Below are positions 53,095-62,402 of a stretch of DNA of 64,000 nucleotides, piece by piece (positions within the stretch are counted from its first letter, which is position 1; every line of letters starts with the position of its first letter). The position numbers and the translations under genes were made by a program. The stretch spans positions 1 to 64,000 of the forward strand of contig WTCE01000054.1 of assembly GCA_013138735.1 (NCBI GenBank). The letters run 5' to 3'. This DNA is from Crocinitomix sp. GTDB taxonomy: Bacteria > Bacteroidota > Bacteroidia > Flavobacteriales_D > Crocinitomicaceae. The notes below the pieces were generated by a model that saw nothing but the letters and a program-made list of their open reading frames with translations, did no database searches and was not told the DNA's origin.

Positions 53095-53718
53095 CTAAAA
53101 ACGATAGCCAATACTCAGCTTGGGAGCTATCAAAGCGCTTGTACCTTCACGAATTACATTCGAAAATAAAGGATATCTGTCTTTCGCCCAAGAAACACCC
53201 CTCCGAAATCCTGCATCCATTCGAAAAACAAAATTTGAAGGCAAATAATAAGCCACTCCTATCTCAATTTCTCCACCCAACAGATAATAGCGCCGATCTA
53301 AATTTAGATTATATCCGCCCCACCCGCCAGAAAAATAACCTGAATAATTGTAGGCCATTGCCGTTGCCTTTACCCGCGTTAGAAACTGAAGCACCCCAAA
53401 TTCAATTGGTAAATCCCACTGAATTCCAAGCCCAGTATAAACATTCAATTCTTTAAACAAACCAGTTCCAGTCACATGATCTGCACATGAATTGCAACCG
53501 TCATCAATCGAATTTTCACCATATTCTACGGAGCTAATCCAATGCAAACGAGAAAATGTGCGTTGATAATAGAGACCGGTTAAAAATTTTGGTTCAAAGT
53601 GATGATTGAGTGTTTCTCCATTTTTCTCCAACTTAAATGGAACTATGCCCAATTCATTGGTTTGGGCATGAGTAATTGAACAAAAAGTAAATGCAATCAG
53701 AATTAGGTTAATTTTCAT
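53095..53718 (-). CDS. CxxC barrel-like family protein, copy 3
   Basis: A 207-aa exported protein. ATG 53718 (MKINLILIAF) is chosen over an in-frame TTG at 53736, because it aligns with copies 1, 2 and 4 and because a TATATT-type box lies between the two codons. Signal peptide to about residue 18 (THAQ), then NELGIVPFKLEK, FEPKFLTGLYY, FSRLHW, and Cys75/Cys78 in GCNSCADH. It has YLLGGEIEIGVAYYLPSNFVFRMDAG and the end LSIGYRF. Function unknown. It is closest to copy 4. Confidence 0.78.
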   Translation of the reverse strand: MKINLILIAFTFCSITHAQTNELGIVPFKLEKNGETLNHHFEPKFLTGLYYQRTFSRLHWISSVEYGENSIDDGCNSCADHVTGTGLFKELNVYTGLGIQWDLPIEFGVLQFLTRVKATAMAYNYSGYFSGGWGGYNLNLDRRYYLLGGEIEIGVAYYLPSNFVFRMDAGFRRGVSWAKDRYPLFSNVIREGTSALIAPKLSIGYRF

Positions 53719-53753
53719 AGTATGAATATATGTCAATTAATTCAAAAGGTAAC

Positions 53754-54380
53754 CTAAAAGCGATATCCAAGACTCAATTTTGGGCCAATAATTCCGCTGG
53801 TTTCATTACCTATTAATGGATCATTCCCAAATGGGTAGCCCTTTTTACTCCAAGCGTAGCCTAATCTTAACGAACAGTCCATCCTAAAAATGAAATTTGA
53901 AGGATGGTAATAAGCCAAACCAGTTTCTAATTCTCCTCCAACAAAATAATAACGTCTGTTTTGAGCACCACCACCTCCAGAAATCCCCCCTTCATATCGA
54001 ATTAAATAATTATAAGCCATACCCGCCCCTTTTATCCGAACTAAAGGTTGCAAATAGCCCGACTTAAGCGAGATATTCCATTGCTTACCGAATCCAACGT
54101 ACAAATTCAATTCTTCAAACAAACCGGTACCGGAATAATGATCTGCACATGAATTACAACCGTCATCAATACTGTTTTCGCCATATTCGGCAGAGATTAT
54201 CCAATGAAATTTATCAAATGTGTGTTGATAATAGAGTCCTGTTAAAAATTTTGGTTCATAATGATTGTTTATTGTTTCTGCATTTTTCTCTAATTTGAAA
54301 GGAACAATCCCCAACTCATTGGATTGGGCATAAGTAACTGAACAAAAAGCAAATGCAATTAGAATTGGATTAATTTTCAT
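53754..54380 (-). CDS. CxxC barrel-like family protein, copy 4
   Basis: A 208-aa exported protein, with the start ATG 54380 chosen for the same reason as copy 3 (TATATTTA box between TTG 54398 and ATG). Signal peptide ending VTYAQ, then NELGIVPFKLEK, YEPKFLTGLYY, FDKFHW, Cys75/Cys78 (GCNSCADH), YFVGGELETGLAYYHPSNFIFRMD, and the end LSLGYRF. Copies 3 and 4 share long identical stretches including the residues around the CxxC, so this pair is a recent duplication. Function unknown. Confidence 0.78.
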   Translation of the reverse strand: MKINPILIAFAFCSVTYAQSNELGIVPFKLEKNAETINNHYEPKFLTGLYYQHTFDKFHWIISAEYGENSIDDGCNSCADHYSGTGLFEELNLYVGFGKQWNISLKSGYLQPLVRIKGAGMAYNYLIRYEGGISGGGGAQNRRYYFVGGELETGLAYYHPSNFIFRMDCSLRLGYAWSKKGYPFGNDPLIGNETSGIIGPKLSLGYRF

Positions 54381-54451
54381 AAGATAAATATAGGTCAATT
54401 TGTCTTAAAATTAACTTATGTCATGTTAAAATTCCCTTAAATCAAACTCTC

Positions 54452-55099
54452 TTAAAATAAATACGAAATCTTTATAGAAGGCAAGATCCAACTGCTATAA
54501 CGAGAATTAAATTCCGTGGTAGTTATCTGCTCAAAAGTGTTGAAGAATTTAGAGCTAAGTTGAATATTTTTGGCATTCCCTAGAAGAAATGATGTCTCTA
54601 ATTGAACGCTGAATTTTTCAAAAAATTGAAATCCAGCCCATATATTTAGTTCACCACCATATACCCGCGCCCGAATCGCTGAAGTGCTTAGCTGAGACGA
54701 AGCACTCAAGTAAGAATACTCCCTTCTAATACTTGAAAAAAAAGTGCCAATATCAACCCCTAGAGAAATTGACCCAAAATCCTTCTTAATTCCAAAACGA
54801 AACTTGGCATTGAGTTCTTTGAGAATAAACGTCCTATTTTCTGCACTTGTTGCATCTGCACAAACTAGACAATTTTCTCGTAAAATATTCCGACCATGCT
54901 CAAATAAACCCGAATAAGAAAATATATCTGAATTCCATTTGTAGTATAATCCAGACATGAACTTTGCCTTAAAAGCCGTATCTGAATAAACGTCTTTTTG
55001 AATCTTAAACGGTGTTAAACCAATTTCATTACGCTGCGCAATTGCGCCCTGCGAAAAAACAAAGATTAGAATCAATATGTGAATTGACCTAAAACGCAT
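54452..55099 (-). CDS. CxxC barrel-like family protein, copy 5 (divergent)
   Basis: A 215-aa exported protein and a distant family member. The signal peptide runs to about residue 21 (GAIAQ). The mature N-terminus RNEIGLTPFKIQK and FKAKFMSGLYY match the family. The CxxC is Cys77/Cys80 in ENCLVCADA, and it ends IKISYLF. The middle strands have diverged (VYGGELNIWAGFQFFEKFSVQLETSF). It overlaps copy 6 by 11 bp, so these two are co-translated, unlike the other copies. Function unknown. Confidence 0.75.
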   Translation of the reverse strand: MRFRSIHILILIFVFSQGAIAQRNEIGLTPFKIQKDVYSDTAFKAKFMSGLYYKWNSDIFSYSGLFEHGRNILRENCLVCADATSAENRTFILKELNAKFRFGIKKDFGSISLGVDIGTFFSSIRREYSYLSASSQLSTSAIRARVYGGELNIWAGFQFFEKFSVQLETSFLLGNAKNIQLSSKFFNTFEQITTTEFNSRYSSWILPSIKISYLF

Positions 55100-55721
55100 A
55101 CCCTATTCTTAATGCTGGTGCAACAACTGCAATGAAAAGCGATTTCGAATGTTTAGGTAGGCCCACCGAGTTATTTTTATAATAAGCTCTACCTATTCTG
55201 CATCCAAAATCTCCATTAAGCGTGAGCCCATGTTTAAATTTCGCACTCAAAACGAGTTCTAATTGTCCCCCAGCAATATTATATTTCCGAGTATAACCCT
55301 CTGGCGAAGTCCAAAAGAACAAAGTTTCTGGATTCATATAATAACCTTTTTCAATCCGGTACAATTTAGTGCGACTCGCAAATCCAGAAATCCTTGTGCC
55401 AACATTAAAATGATCTTTTTTCGTTCGAATTTCAATACCAGTATAAAAATTGTATTCGGTAAATTGAGATTTGATTAATGCAGGATTAGTGCAACCCGAA
55501 CAAGATTCTTTGATTAAATTTTCACCATAATCAAAGGAATTATACCATCTAATTTTTTCAAACTGCCGCACGTAATAGGCACCCCATAAAAATTTAGGCT
55601 TAATCTTAAAATATGCTGCGAAATTAGCTTCAAATTTTATTAAATTCAATCCTAACTCATTCTTTTGCGCTAAACCTGTTGCACACATTAGAGTAATAAG
55701 AAAGGTGATTAATAAACGCAT
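55089..55721 (-). CDS. CxxC barrel-like family protein, copy 6 (divergent)
   Basis: A 210-aa exported protein and the first gene of the minus-strand array. Signal peptide to about residue 18 (TGLAQ), then KNELGLNLIKFE, KPKFLWGAYY, FEKIRW, and Cys74/Cys77 in ESCSGCTNP. It has IAGGQLELVLSAKFKHGLTLNGDFG and the end LRIGYAF. It lies 104 bp from the divergent beta-mannosidase gene, so the two share an upstream region. A -7-like TATATTTA sits in that gap on the minus strand. Function unknown. Confidence 0.75.
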   Translation of the reverse strand: MRLLITFLITLMCATGLAQKNELGLNLIKFEANFAAYFKIKPKFLWGAYYVRQFEKIRWYNSFDYGENLIKESCSGCTNPALIKSQFTEYNFYTGIEIRTKKDHFNVGTRISGFASRTKLYRIEKGYYMNPETLFFWTSPEGYTRKYNIAGGQLELVLSAKFKHGLTLNGDFGCRIGRAYYKNNSVGLPKHSKSLFIAVVAPALRIGYAF

Positions 55722-55810
55722 TATGAACTAGTTAAACTGTAGACACTAAATATACTAAGATAATGAAAGTAATTTGTGATACAATCGATCATTTACAATC
55801 AATTAAAAAT

Positions 55811-55818
55811 GTATCTTT
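55811..55818 (+). promoter_or_regulatory. Possible -7 box (TATCTTTA) for beta-mannosidase
   Basis: It lies 7 nt before ATG 55826 and downstream of the alternative ATG 55763, supporting the shorter protein with a signal peptide. Confidence 0.4.
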
Positions 55819-55825
55819 ATTAGCA

Positions 55826-58150
55826 ATGAAATATGTACACCCAATATCGCTTATCCTATTGTTCAACTTAATATTTAGTTCAATTGGATATACAGAGACA
55901 ATTATCCCATTAAACAAGGACTGGCGCTTTAAAAATGTGAAAGCTGATCAATGGAGTCCTGCCACAGTTCCAGGCGTTGTGCACTTGGATTTATTAGACA
56001 ATGGCGTGATCAAAGACCCGTACGAGGGGAATAATGAATTGACACAAAGGTGGATTGAATTGGAGGATTGGGAATACAGCACTACTATTTTGGCGGATCA
56101 AAAATTGTTGAATAATTCACATATAGAACTTGTGTTTGAAGGGCTAGACACCTATGCAACCATTCTTATAAACGGCAAAGAAATATTGGTAACAGATAAT
56201 ATGTTTCGAGAATGGAGCGTTGAACTGAAACCCCACTTAAATCTAGGAAATAATGAACTAACCGTTATTTTTCATTCTCCATTAAACTTGAACAAAGCAA
56301 ATGTGGAAAACAGCCCTTATGAATTGCCCGCCGCTAACGAAACAGTGGATTTAAAAGTTTCTCCTTACACACGTAAGGCTGCCTATCATTTTGGCTGGGA
56401 TTGGGGTCCACGATTTCTGACATCAGGAATTTGGCGGCCCGTTTACTTAAGAACTTGGAATACATTAAAGGTGACGGATGTAACTTATACATCAACTGCT
56501 ATTAATCCTAATGAAGCACGAATTGATTTCGAATTTGAGATCTTTCATGATCTAGATCAAACGGGAACTTATCGCATGACAATGGCCGATTCATCCTTTA
56601 TGATTACACTAAAAAAAGGAGTTAACATAGTTAAACAATCAGTTGAATTAAATAGTTTTTCGAATTGGAATCCAATTGGTTACGGAAATCAATGGCAATG
56701 GAAAGGAGCCTATATGATTTCAACCAACTTCACGCTTCTAGCAAAAGGAAATTTAAAAGCTGCTTTCCGTGAAATTGAGTTAATTCAGACAAAAGACGAC
56801 ATTGGAACGTCATTTTATTTCAAGGTAAATGGCCAACCATTTTATGCCAAAGGCGCTAACTATATTCCGCAAGATTTGTTTCTACCAAGAGTAGATTCTG
56901 CCCGATACGAAAAACTGATCCAACAAGCCGTAGATGCTAACATAAATATGATCAGAGTTTGGGGCGGTGGAATTTATGAAAACGACTATTTCTATGATTT
57001 ATGTGATGATAATGGCATATTAGTTTGGCAAGATTTTATGTTCGCCAACTCAATGTATCCAAACGACCCATCCTTTATGGACAATATTGCGGAAGAGGTT
57101 GAATACAATGTAAAACGTTTACGCAACCATCCTTGCATAGCCTTGTGGTGCGGAAATAACGAGATTGAAGTAGCTTGGGAAAATTGGGGTTGGCAAAAAC
57201 AATTCGGCTATTCTAAAAAAGATTCAGCTGAGATTTGGAATACTTACACGAGTATTTTTCATGAATTGATTCCACAAACCTTAGAAAAACTGAGCCCTAA
57301 CATTGATTATGTACCCACTACTCCATTAAGCAACTGGGGAAAAGCCGAAAATTTCAATCATAGCTCAATGCATTATTGGGGTGTATGGCATGGTCGCGAA
57401 CCAATAGAGAACTTTGCAAAAAATGTCGGTCGCTTTATTGCTGAGTACGGTTATCAATCTTTTCCCGATTATGCCACGCTGGCCAATGTAATTCAAGAAG
57501 CGGATCTCAATTTAGCGTCTGAAGTGATGAAAAATCGCCAAAAAAGCTATATCGGCAATGGAATTATTGAAAAGAACGTAATCAAGTACGCTTACGAAGA
57601 AAAGAATTTTGAAAAATGGGTTGAACTCACGCAATTGGTGCAAGCACATGCTTATGGCTATGCCATTCGTCAACACCGCACTCAAACTCCGCACTGCATG
57701 GGTACGCTATTTTGGCAATTAAACGATTGCTGGCCGGGACCATCCTGGAGTGTGATTGATTATTATGGAAATGAAAAGGAAGGATACGGGGAAGTTCAGA
57801 ATTTTTACAAACCCATTATCGCGTCATGCGAATTGGATGAAAACAATCTTGTTTTAACCGCTATAAGCGATCGTAAGCGCACAACTGAGGTTACATTACT
57901 AGTTACAGCTCAAAACGCAAAAGGAATGAGCGCTACCATCTATGATTCAAAAATATCACTCAGCTTTTTAAAGCCGCAAGAATTTTATTTAATGCTTCCA
58001 AAGAAATTAAGCCGCAACATCCGCAAGAAGAAAGGCCTTTCACATTTCACAATTACAATCAAAGAAGGAATGAATACCATTTTTGAAACCAATTACTATC
58101 CTGAAAGTAATGCTACCGTTGATTTTCTTAAGGATGGTGCGAATGAATGA
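55826..58150 (+). CDS. Beta-mannosidase (GH2)
   Basis: A 774-aa exported enzyme removing terminal beta-mannose, such as the core mannose of N-glycans (Man-beta-1,4-GlcNAc). The chosen ATG gives a good signal peptide (residues 1-21). The N-terminal sugar-binding jelly roll is at 25-205 and the Ig-like domain at about 210-320. The TIM barrel has acid/base Glu446 (WCGNNEIEV) and nucleophile Glu540 (FIAEYGYQSFPD), with GWDWGPR at 190-196 typical of this subfamily. The upstream ATG 55763 would add 21 residues and bury the signal. It resumes the glycan theme after the barrel array. Confidence 0.92.
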   Translation: MKYVHPISLILLFNLIFSSIGYTETIIPLNKDWRFKNVKADQWSPATVPGVVHLDLLDNGVIKDPYEGNNELTQRWIELEDWEYSTTILADQKLLNNSHIELVFEGLDTYATILINGKEILVTDNMFREWSVELKPHLNLGNNELTVIFHSPLNLNKANVENSPYELPAANETVDLKVSPYTRKAAYHFGWDWGPRFLTSGIWRPVYLRTWNTLKVTDVTYTSTAINPNEARIDFEFEIFHDLDQTGTYRMTMADSSFMITLKKGVNIVKQSVELNSFSNWNPIGYGNQWQWKGAYMISTNFTLLAKGNLKAAFREIELIQTKDDIGTSFYFKVNGQPFYAKGANYIPQDLFLPRVDSARYEKLIQQAVDANINMIRVWGGGIYENDYFYDLCDDNGILVWQDFMFANSMYPNDPSFMDNIAEEVEYNVKRLRNHPCIALWCGNNEIEVAWENWGWQKQFGYSKKDSAEIWNTYTSIFHELIPQTLEKLSPNIDYVPTTPLSNWGKAENFNHSSMHYWGVWHGREPIENFAKNVGRFIAEYGYQSFPDYATLANVIQEADLNLASEVMKNRQKSYIGNGIIEKNVIKYAYEEKNFEKWVELTQLVQAHAYGYAIRQHRTQTPHCMGTLFWQLNDCWPGPSWSVIDYYGNEKEGYGEVQNFYKPIIASCELDENNLVLTAISDRKRTTEVTLLVTAQNAKGMSATIYDSKISLSFLKPQEFYLMLPKKLSRNIRKKKGLSHFTITIKEGMNTIFETNYYPESNATVDFLKDGANE

Positions 58151-58243
58151 TTTAATGCGTTTTGACTGGAGTTTGAATGGTTGAATGATTTAATTCTGAA
58201 ATTTCTGAACCTTATTACCAACACCAACATTTTAGTTCAAACG

Positions 58244-58402
58244 AAAAATCAGCGTAAATCTGCGGTATCCGTGTTCTATTAACTCATTAAAACGCTCTTG
58301 ATAGTTTCAATAGGTGAAAAATTAATAATTGCACATTGAACACTTCGATACTTCAACAGGCTCAGCACGGCGCAGCTCAGCGCGGCGCATTGCAAATTCA
58401 AA
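58244..58402. repeat. Intergenic dispersed repeats
   Basis: 58244-58282 (containing ATCAGCGTAAATCTGCGG and TATCCGTGTTCTATTAA) is an inverted relative of 5561-5608. 58343-58374 (ending CAACAGGCTCAGCACGGCGC) matches 63789-63812. The gap 58151-58402 shows no ORF that could be supported. Confidence 0.6.
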
Positions 58403-59341
58403 CTACTCAAGCGTCCATTCTGCAACATCTTGCGCCTTTTTCATAGACTTTTTCAAATATGTACCAGAAGAAATAGAGATTACAACAAAAATCATAAAGA
58501 AATACGTACCGGCCAAAGTGGAAGAACCAGTATCTATACCTACTTCCATATTAGAATAGGCAAAAATCGCTAAAAATATTGCCGAAACAAAAACATCTGC
58601 CATACTCCATTTACCCAATGAGCGAATGACACGATATTGTTTCAAACTCCTTTTTTTATGAGGCGCAGCAAGTATTCGAAATGATAGAAAAAGTTTAAAT
58701 GCGGGAAATACGATACTAAATCCAATTAGAATAAATGCGACTAAGAAATTCCCTCCAGTGTACAAAATCTTGATGAGTTGAAGAATTGACTTATTTTGAT
58801 AGAAATAATAGGTACGGCCCTCTACTACTCGCTCATAATTTAAGAAAGTCAGGTCAATCCCCCAACGCTCTTCACCCGTAAGATCAGTAGTTGGTATATC
58901 AAAGGTTAAATCTTCGCTGAAAGCCGAAATTTCTAGCAATGGCGCAGATAATCCAAGGTATAAAAAGGAAAGCGCCGCAAAGACAGCTACAAAACCATAA
59001 GCCCGATAATTCACCTCAGCGTCTTTATAAACAAATATATTGGAAATGCCATAAATTGCCACCCAAACTAATAAGAGCATCCCATAAAACAAAGCTCCGT
59101 TATAATCAGCTTTGGCCTTCACTTCCAACTCCTGCCAGGTCTTCACCATTTCTTCTCCAACATTGGTCATGGGCACCCATTCCCATGCGTTTAAAAGGCG
59201 ATTTTCAAAATTGAGCTGTTCAGAAATATTCGTTTGTTTATCTTTATAATCGTTGAGTTTATCCGTAATGAAAACGGACAGAATGATAACTCCTACAATC
59301 AATACAACCGTTGAAACAATTAGATATTTAAACTTTCTCAT
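58403..59341 (-). CDS. PqiA-like membrane protein
   Basis: A 312-aa inner-membrane protein. TM1 is near the N-terminus, followed by a soluble loop (about 30-85). TM2 and TM3 are at about 88-140, a second loop (about 145-195) follows, then four further helices. The C-terminal part LGKWSMADVFVSAIFLAIFAY matches the conserved G-x-W-S-M-x-D-V-F motif of the paraquat-inducible protein A family, which works with MCE proteins in lipid transport in other bacteria. No MCE gene is nearby. It overlaps the upstream lipoprotein gene by 4 bp. Confidence 0.82.
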   Translation of the reverse strand: MRKFKYLIVSTVVLIVGVIILSVFITDKLNDYKDKQTNISEQLNFENRLLNAWEWVPMTNVGEEMVKTWQELEVKAKADYNGALFYGMLLLVWVAIYGISNIFVYKDAEVNYRAYGFVAVFAALSFLYLGLSAPLLEISAFSEDLTFDIPTTDLTGEERWGIDLTFLNYERVVEGRTYYFYQNKSILQLIKILYTGGNFLVAFILIGFSIVFPAFKLFLSFRILAAPHKKRSLKQYRVIRSLGKWSMADVFVSAIFLAIFAYSNMEVGIDTGSSTLAGTYFFMIFVVISISSGTYLKKSMKKAQDVAEWTLE

Positions 59342-59901
59342 AGCTCTTGGGTTCTGAAATTATTGGCTTGGGCAAATTTTTCTTGCTCCACTGCTATTGC
59401 ATCAAAAAAGACAACTTCCTTAATTGCAAACTGCTCGTCGTAATCAATCACCCTATATTCCTCATCTCTTGATCTTTCTTCGGCACCTTTTTCTAAAAGT
59501 GGCAGAATTTTAATAAAACCATTCGTGAGTTCGTCATTATAAAACTGAAGCAAGTTGGTAACTGCTTTTTGAAATGCTTGCCCTCCTTCATAAACTGGTA
59601 TGTTAGAGATATCCTTAACTTTTAAGCCAATGTCAAACACGGCATTATCAAAGTTTTGGCTGATAGTAGTCGGATCTGAAAGGAAAAGGACATTGATCTG
59701 ATCATAAGCACGCTGCTGTGCGAATGATAGCTCATTGCTATATTCCACCGCACTTAGTCTATCCTCATTAAGATCGTACTCAATTATGCTAGTCGAGATA
59801 GTGTCGGTTAATGCAAAAAGATTATCGGGTCCAGTAGTTTCAATTTCTTCGCTACAAGACAGCATTAAGCCTAACAGAAATAGGCCATAAAAATACTTCA
59901 T
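59338..59901 (-). CDS. Putative lipoprotein, 187 aa
   Basis: The N-terminus MKYFYGLFLLGLMLSCSEE has lipobox LMLSC (Cys16). The mature part is mostly helical and acidic, with no further cysteines and a C-terminal EQEKFAQANNFRTQEL. No family recognised; helical stretches such as FQKAVTNLLQFYNDELTNG recall small DUF lipoproteins of Bacteroidota. It is coupled to the PqiA-like gene by a 4-bp overlap and lies 13 bp after the choice-of-anchor-B gene, forming a three-gene operon. Confidence 0.75.
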   Translation of the reverse strand: MKYFYGLFLLGLMLSCSEEIETTGPDNLFALTDTISTSIIEYDLNEDRLSAVEYSNELSFAQQRAYDQINVLFLSDPTTISQNFDNAVFDIGLKVKDISNIPVYEGGQAFQKAVTNLLQFYNDELTNGFIKILPLLEKGAEERSRDEEYRVIDYDEQFAIKEVVFFDAIAVEQEKFAQANNFRTQEL

Positions 59902-59914
59902 TTATTCGTTCTAA

Positions 59915-62266
59915 TTAATTCTTGACTTGCGTGAAAACATCCAATTTGTTTCCATTCGCATCTGAAATTACGAAAAAATATGTTCCACGATCCATTTCAG
60001 GCAAAGCAATTGTAGATTCAATTTGCATTTTGGTGATCTGTCGTCCTGTGACATCAAATATGGTAAGTTCTCCTTTTTCTATCCCATTAATATGAATTGT
60101 ATTGTCAAATGGATTAGGAAAAAGCGAAATTTCATGCCTTGCTTCCTCATCATCAACCGAAACTACTGAAAAGTTGGTGACTGAAAAATTATCCAATCCT
60201 CCTTCAGTTACATTCTCCGTCTCCACATAATCACTTAAGATGAGTAACATTTGCATATTTGCTGTTTTCGTAATCAATGGATTAACCTGAATAGAAACAG
60301 GGTTCCATTGGCTCATAGGCAAACCGCCATTATAATGCTGATCAATCAAAATAATATCCCCTAGCCCGTTTAAAAGGTAAACTTCTAAAGTATCATCAGG
60401 ATCTGCGCCGTGCTTGCAAAAGAACCATGCAGAATAATTGACATAAGGATCATCAAAATCCGTTAAGTCAAAAACGGTGGAAAGTAGTAGCACTTCACCA
60501 TCATTTACTTCTTCCGAATTCGATACAGTTGTACCATTCCCGGTCATAAAGGCATAACTTCCACAATCAAAACCAATGTCGTTGTATGGATTTTGAATAG
60601 TACCACCTCCACCAGAAACACCTACTGGGATTTCGCGTTCCCAATGTCCACGCGCAGCTGTTCCACTTGCAGACCAACCAAAGTCAAATGTAAAATCATC
60701 TGAAATACCTTGATCGATATAAACAATTATTTCAGTAGTCTCATCTGTAATCATAGTGTCCATAAAACAAACGGTCTCGTATCCCCATTTACCAGCATAA
60801 AACTGGTAATTGTCTTGGTAGTAAAGTGGAATTTCCACTTCACCATCAGCTCCTGTAATTCCTTCATGATCAATATAGGTATGCTCTAATAAGACACTAG
60901 CTCCTTCAACAGGCAAAAATGTGACCGCGTCCAAAACTTGTACACTAATTGAGAATTCTGGAATTTTTGCCAAAACCACATCTTGTTCAACCACAGTTCC
61001 GTTTTCAAAATCAATTGAAATGGTTTGCGGAAAATAAAGTACTTTAAAATAAGTGACATCCGTCGCGCCTTCCCACTCTACACCCGTTGCATAATCGCCC
61101 AAAACGTCAGATGCATCATTAATCAGTGTTCCGTCAATTGTAACGTCCACATTATTAAGTGACGTTCCCGTTCCAAATTCAGTAATCGTTCCTTCTAAAT
61201 AACTTCCTTGGTGTTCATCAACCGAATAGATGAATAAACCTTCTTGTCGATCACTCGCAACAATATTTCCAGATGCAAAGAAGGGATAAACGCCCCAACA
61301 TCCGTCAGTAGTTGGCGATTCTAATGGTGAAGTATCAAAATTAGCCACCTCAATTAAATTATGCGGGTTGGTTATATCATGAATCACAACTCCATCTGTA
61401 TAATACGAGGTATACAAGTAATTTCCGCTAACATGCGAATTGTGCGGCACAATATCTTGCCCCGGTGAAGACTGTATTTTATCCAATGCTTTAATTGAAG
61501 CTGGATCAGAAACATCAAAAGAACCAATATAACCATCTGCAACCTCATCAGTTGTATAAACGAAATTGCCATCCTCAGACGCCCAAATATTATGTGCGAA
61601 ATTTGTTGGAGTTATTGCTGTCCCTAATAATACAGGACTTGTTTTGTCTGTTAAATCAACAACGCTAAACAATCCTTCATAAATATGCGCAAAGTAACCT
61701 GTGTCGTTCTGCACATAACCGTCATGCACATACCAAGGATCAAAAACTCCAACCTCTACAGGATTCATTGGATCAGTATCAACATCTAAAATAATAACAC
61801 CACCATTACCACGACCAGCACCAAATATGTATACATAACCATCTGTTTGATAAAGGTTATGGGCAGATTCCCAAAGAGCATCATCTGGACCATTGTAGAT
61901 ATTAGTCGGCAAATCTGTATCGCCTGGTAAACCAGATAAATCAATAACCATTAATCCTTGCAAGGCCTCTGTCGTCACATAAGCATAATCTCCTCTGGTT
62001 TTTAAATCGCGCCAAATTGAATTTAAACCAGGAATCCATGAAACCTCAACTGGTGCGGCAGGATTTGTAACATCCACAACTGAAACGCCATCCTCGGCCC
62101 CAACAAGTGCATATTCATTTCCATCCTCATCTGTATATCCCCAAATATCATTCAAACCTGTTTCATGGATCGTAGGAATATCTAAGGCTCCTAATTCAGT
62201 CATATTAAGCTGACTAAAACCAGAAATGGTTACAAATAGCAATAAAATTGTGGCAAAAAAGCGCAT
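59915..62266 (-). CDS. Secreted choice-of-anchor-B/LVIVD-repeat protein with T9SS sorting domain
   Basis: A 783-aa exported protein with a signal peptide to about residue 18 (SGFSQ). Residues about 20-365 are LVIVD-type propeller repeats (GVSVVDVTNPAAPVEV, GLMVIDLSGLPG, GLFSVVDLTDKTSPVLLG), matching the choice-of-anchor-B family. Two carboxypeptidase-regulatory-like modules follow (about 370-530; GTGTSLNNVDVTIDGTLI, GASVLLEHTYIDHEG). A beta-sandwich domain with a G-x-x-W-x-[RK]-x-x-P core comes next (about 535-700). It ends in a type-A sorting domain (LFPNPFDNTIHI). Extracellular; ligand unknown. First gene of a unit with the lipoprotein and PqiA-like genes. Confidence 0.88.
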   Translation of the reverse strand: MRFFATILLLFVTISGFSQLNMTELGALDIPTIHETGLNDIWGYTDEDGNEYALVGAEDGVSVVDVTNPAAPVEVSWIPGLNSIWRDLKTRGDYAYVTTEALQGLMVIDLSGLPGDTDLPTNIYNGPDDALWESAHNLYQTDGYVYIFGAGRGNGGVIILDVDTDPMNPVEVGVFDPWYVHDGYVQNDTGYFAHIYEGLFSVVDLTDKTSPVLLGTAITPTNFAHNIWASEDGNFVYTTDEVADGYIGSFDVSDPASIKALDKIQSSPGQDIVPHNSHVSGNYLYTSYYTDGVVIHDITNPHNLIEVANFDTSPLESPTTDGCWGVYPFFASGNIVASDRQEGLFIYSVDEHQGSYLEGTITEFGTGTSLNNVDVTIDGTLINDASDVLGDYATGVEWEGATDVTYFKVLYFPQTISIDFENGTVVEQDVVLAKIPEFSISVQVLDAVTFLPVEGASVLLEHTYIDHEGITGADGEVEIPLYYQDNYQFYAGKWGYETVCFMDTMITDETTEIIVYIDQGISDDFTFDFGWSASGTAARGHWEREIPVGVSGGGGTIQNPYNDIGFDCGSYAFMTGNGTTVSNSEEVNDGEVLLLSTVFDLTDFDDPYVNYSAWFFCKHGADPDDTLEVYLLNGLGDIILIDQHYNGGLPMSQWNPVSIQVNPLITKTANMQMLLILSDYVETENVTEGGLDNFSVTNFSVVSVDDEEARHEISLFPNPFDNTIHINGIEKGELTIFDVTGRQITKMQIESTIALPEMDRGTYFFVISDANGNKLDVFTQVKN

Positions 62267-62402
62267 ATAAAAGTGTTTTCTATAAAATTAGAACTTATTC
62301 TGCAAACTAACCATGCGAATTATCATAGTTTTCAATGATTTATTCAAACGGCGGTCACAGCTACTGTGTTAACGTGTTTGGTGGATGAATGGTTGGTTTT
62401 AA

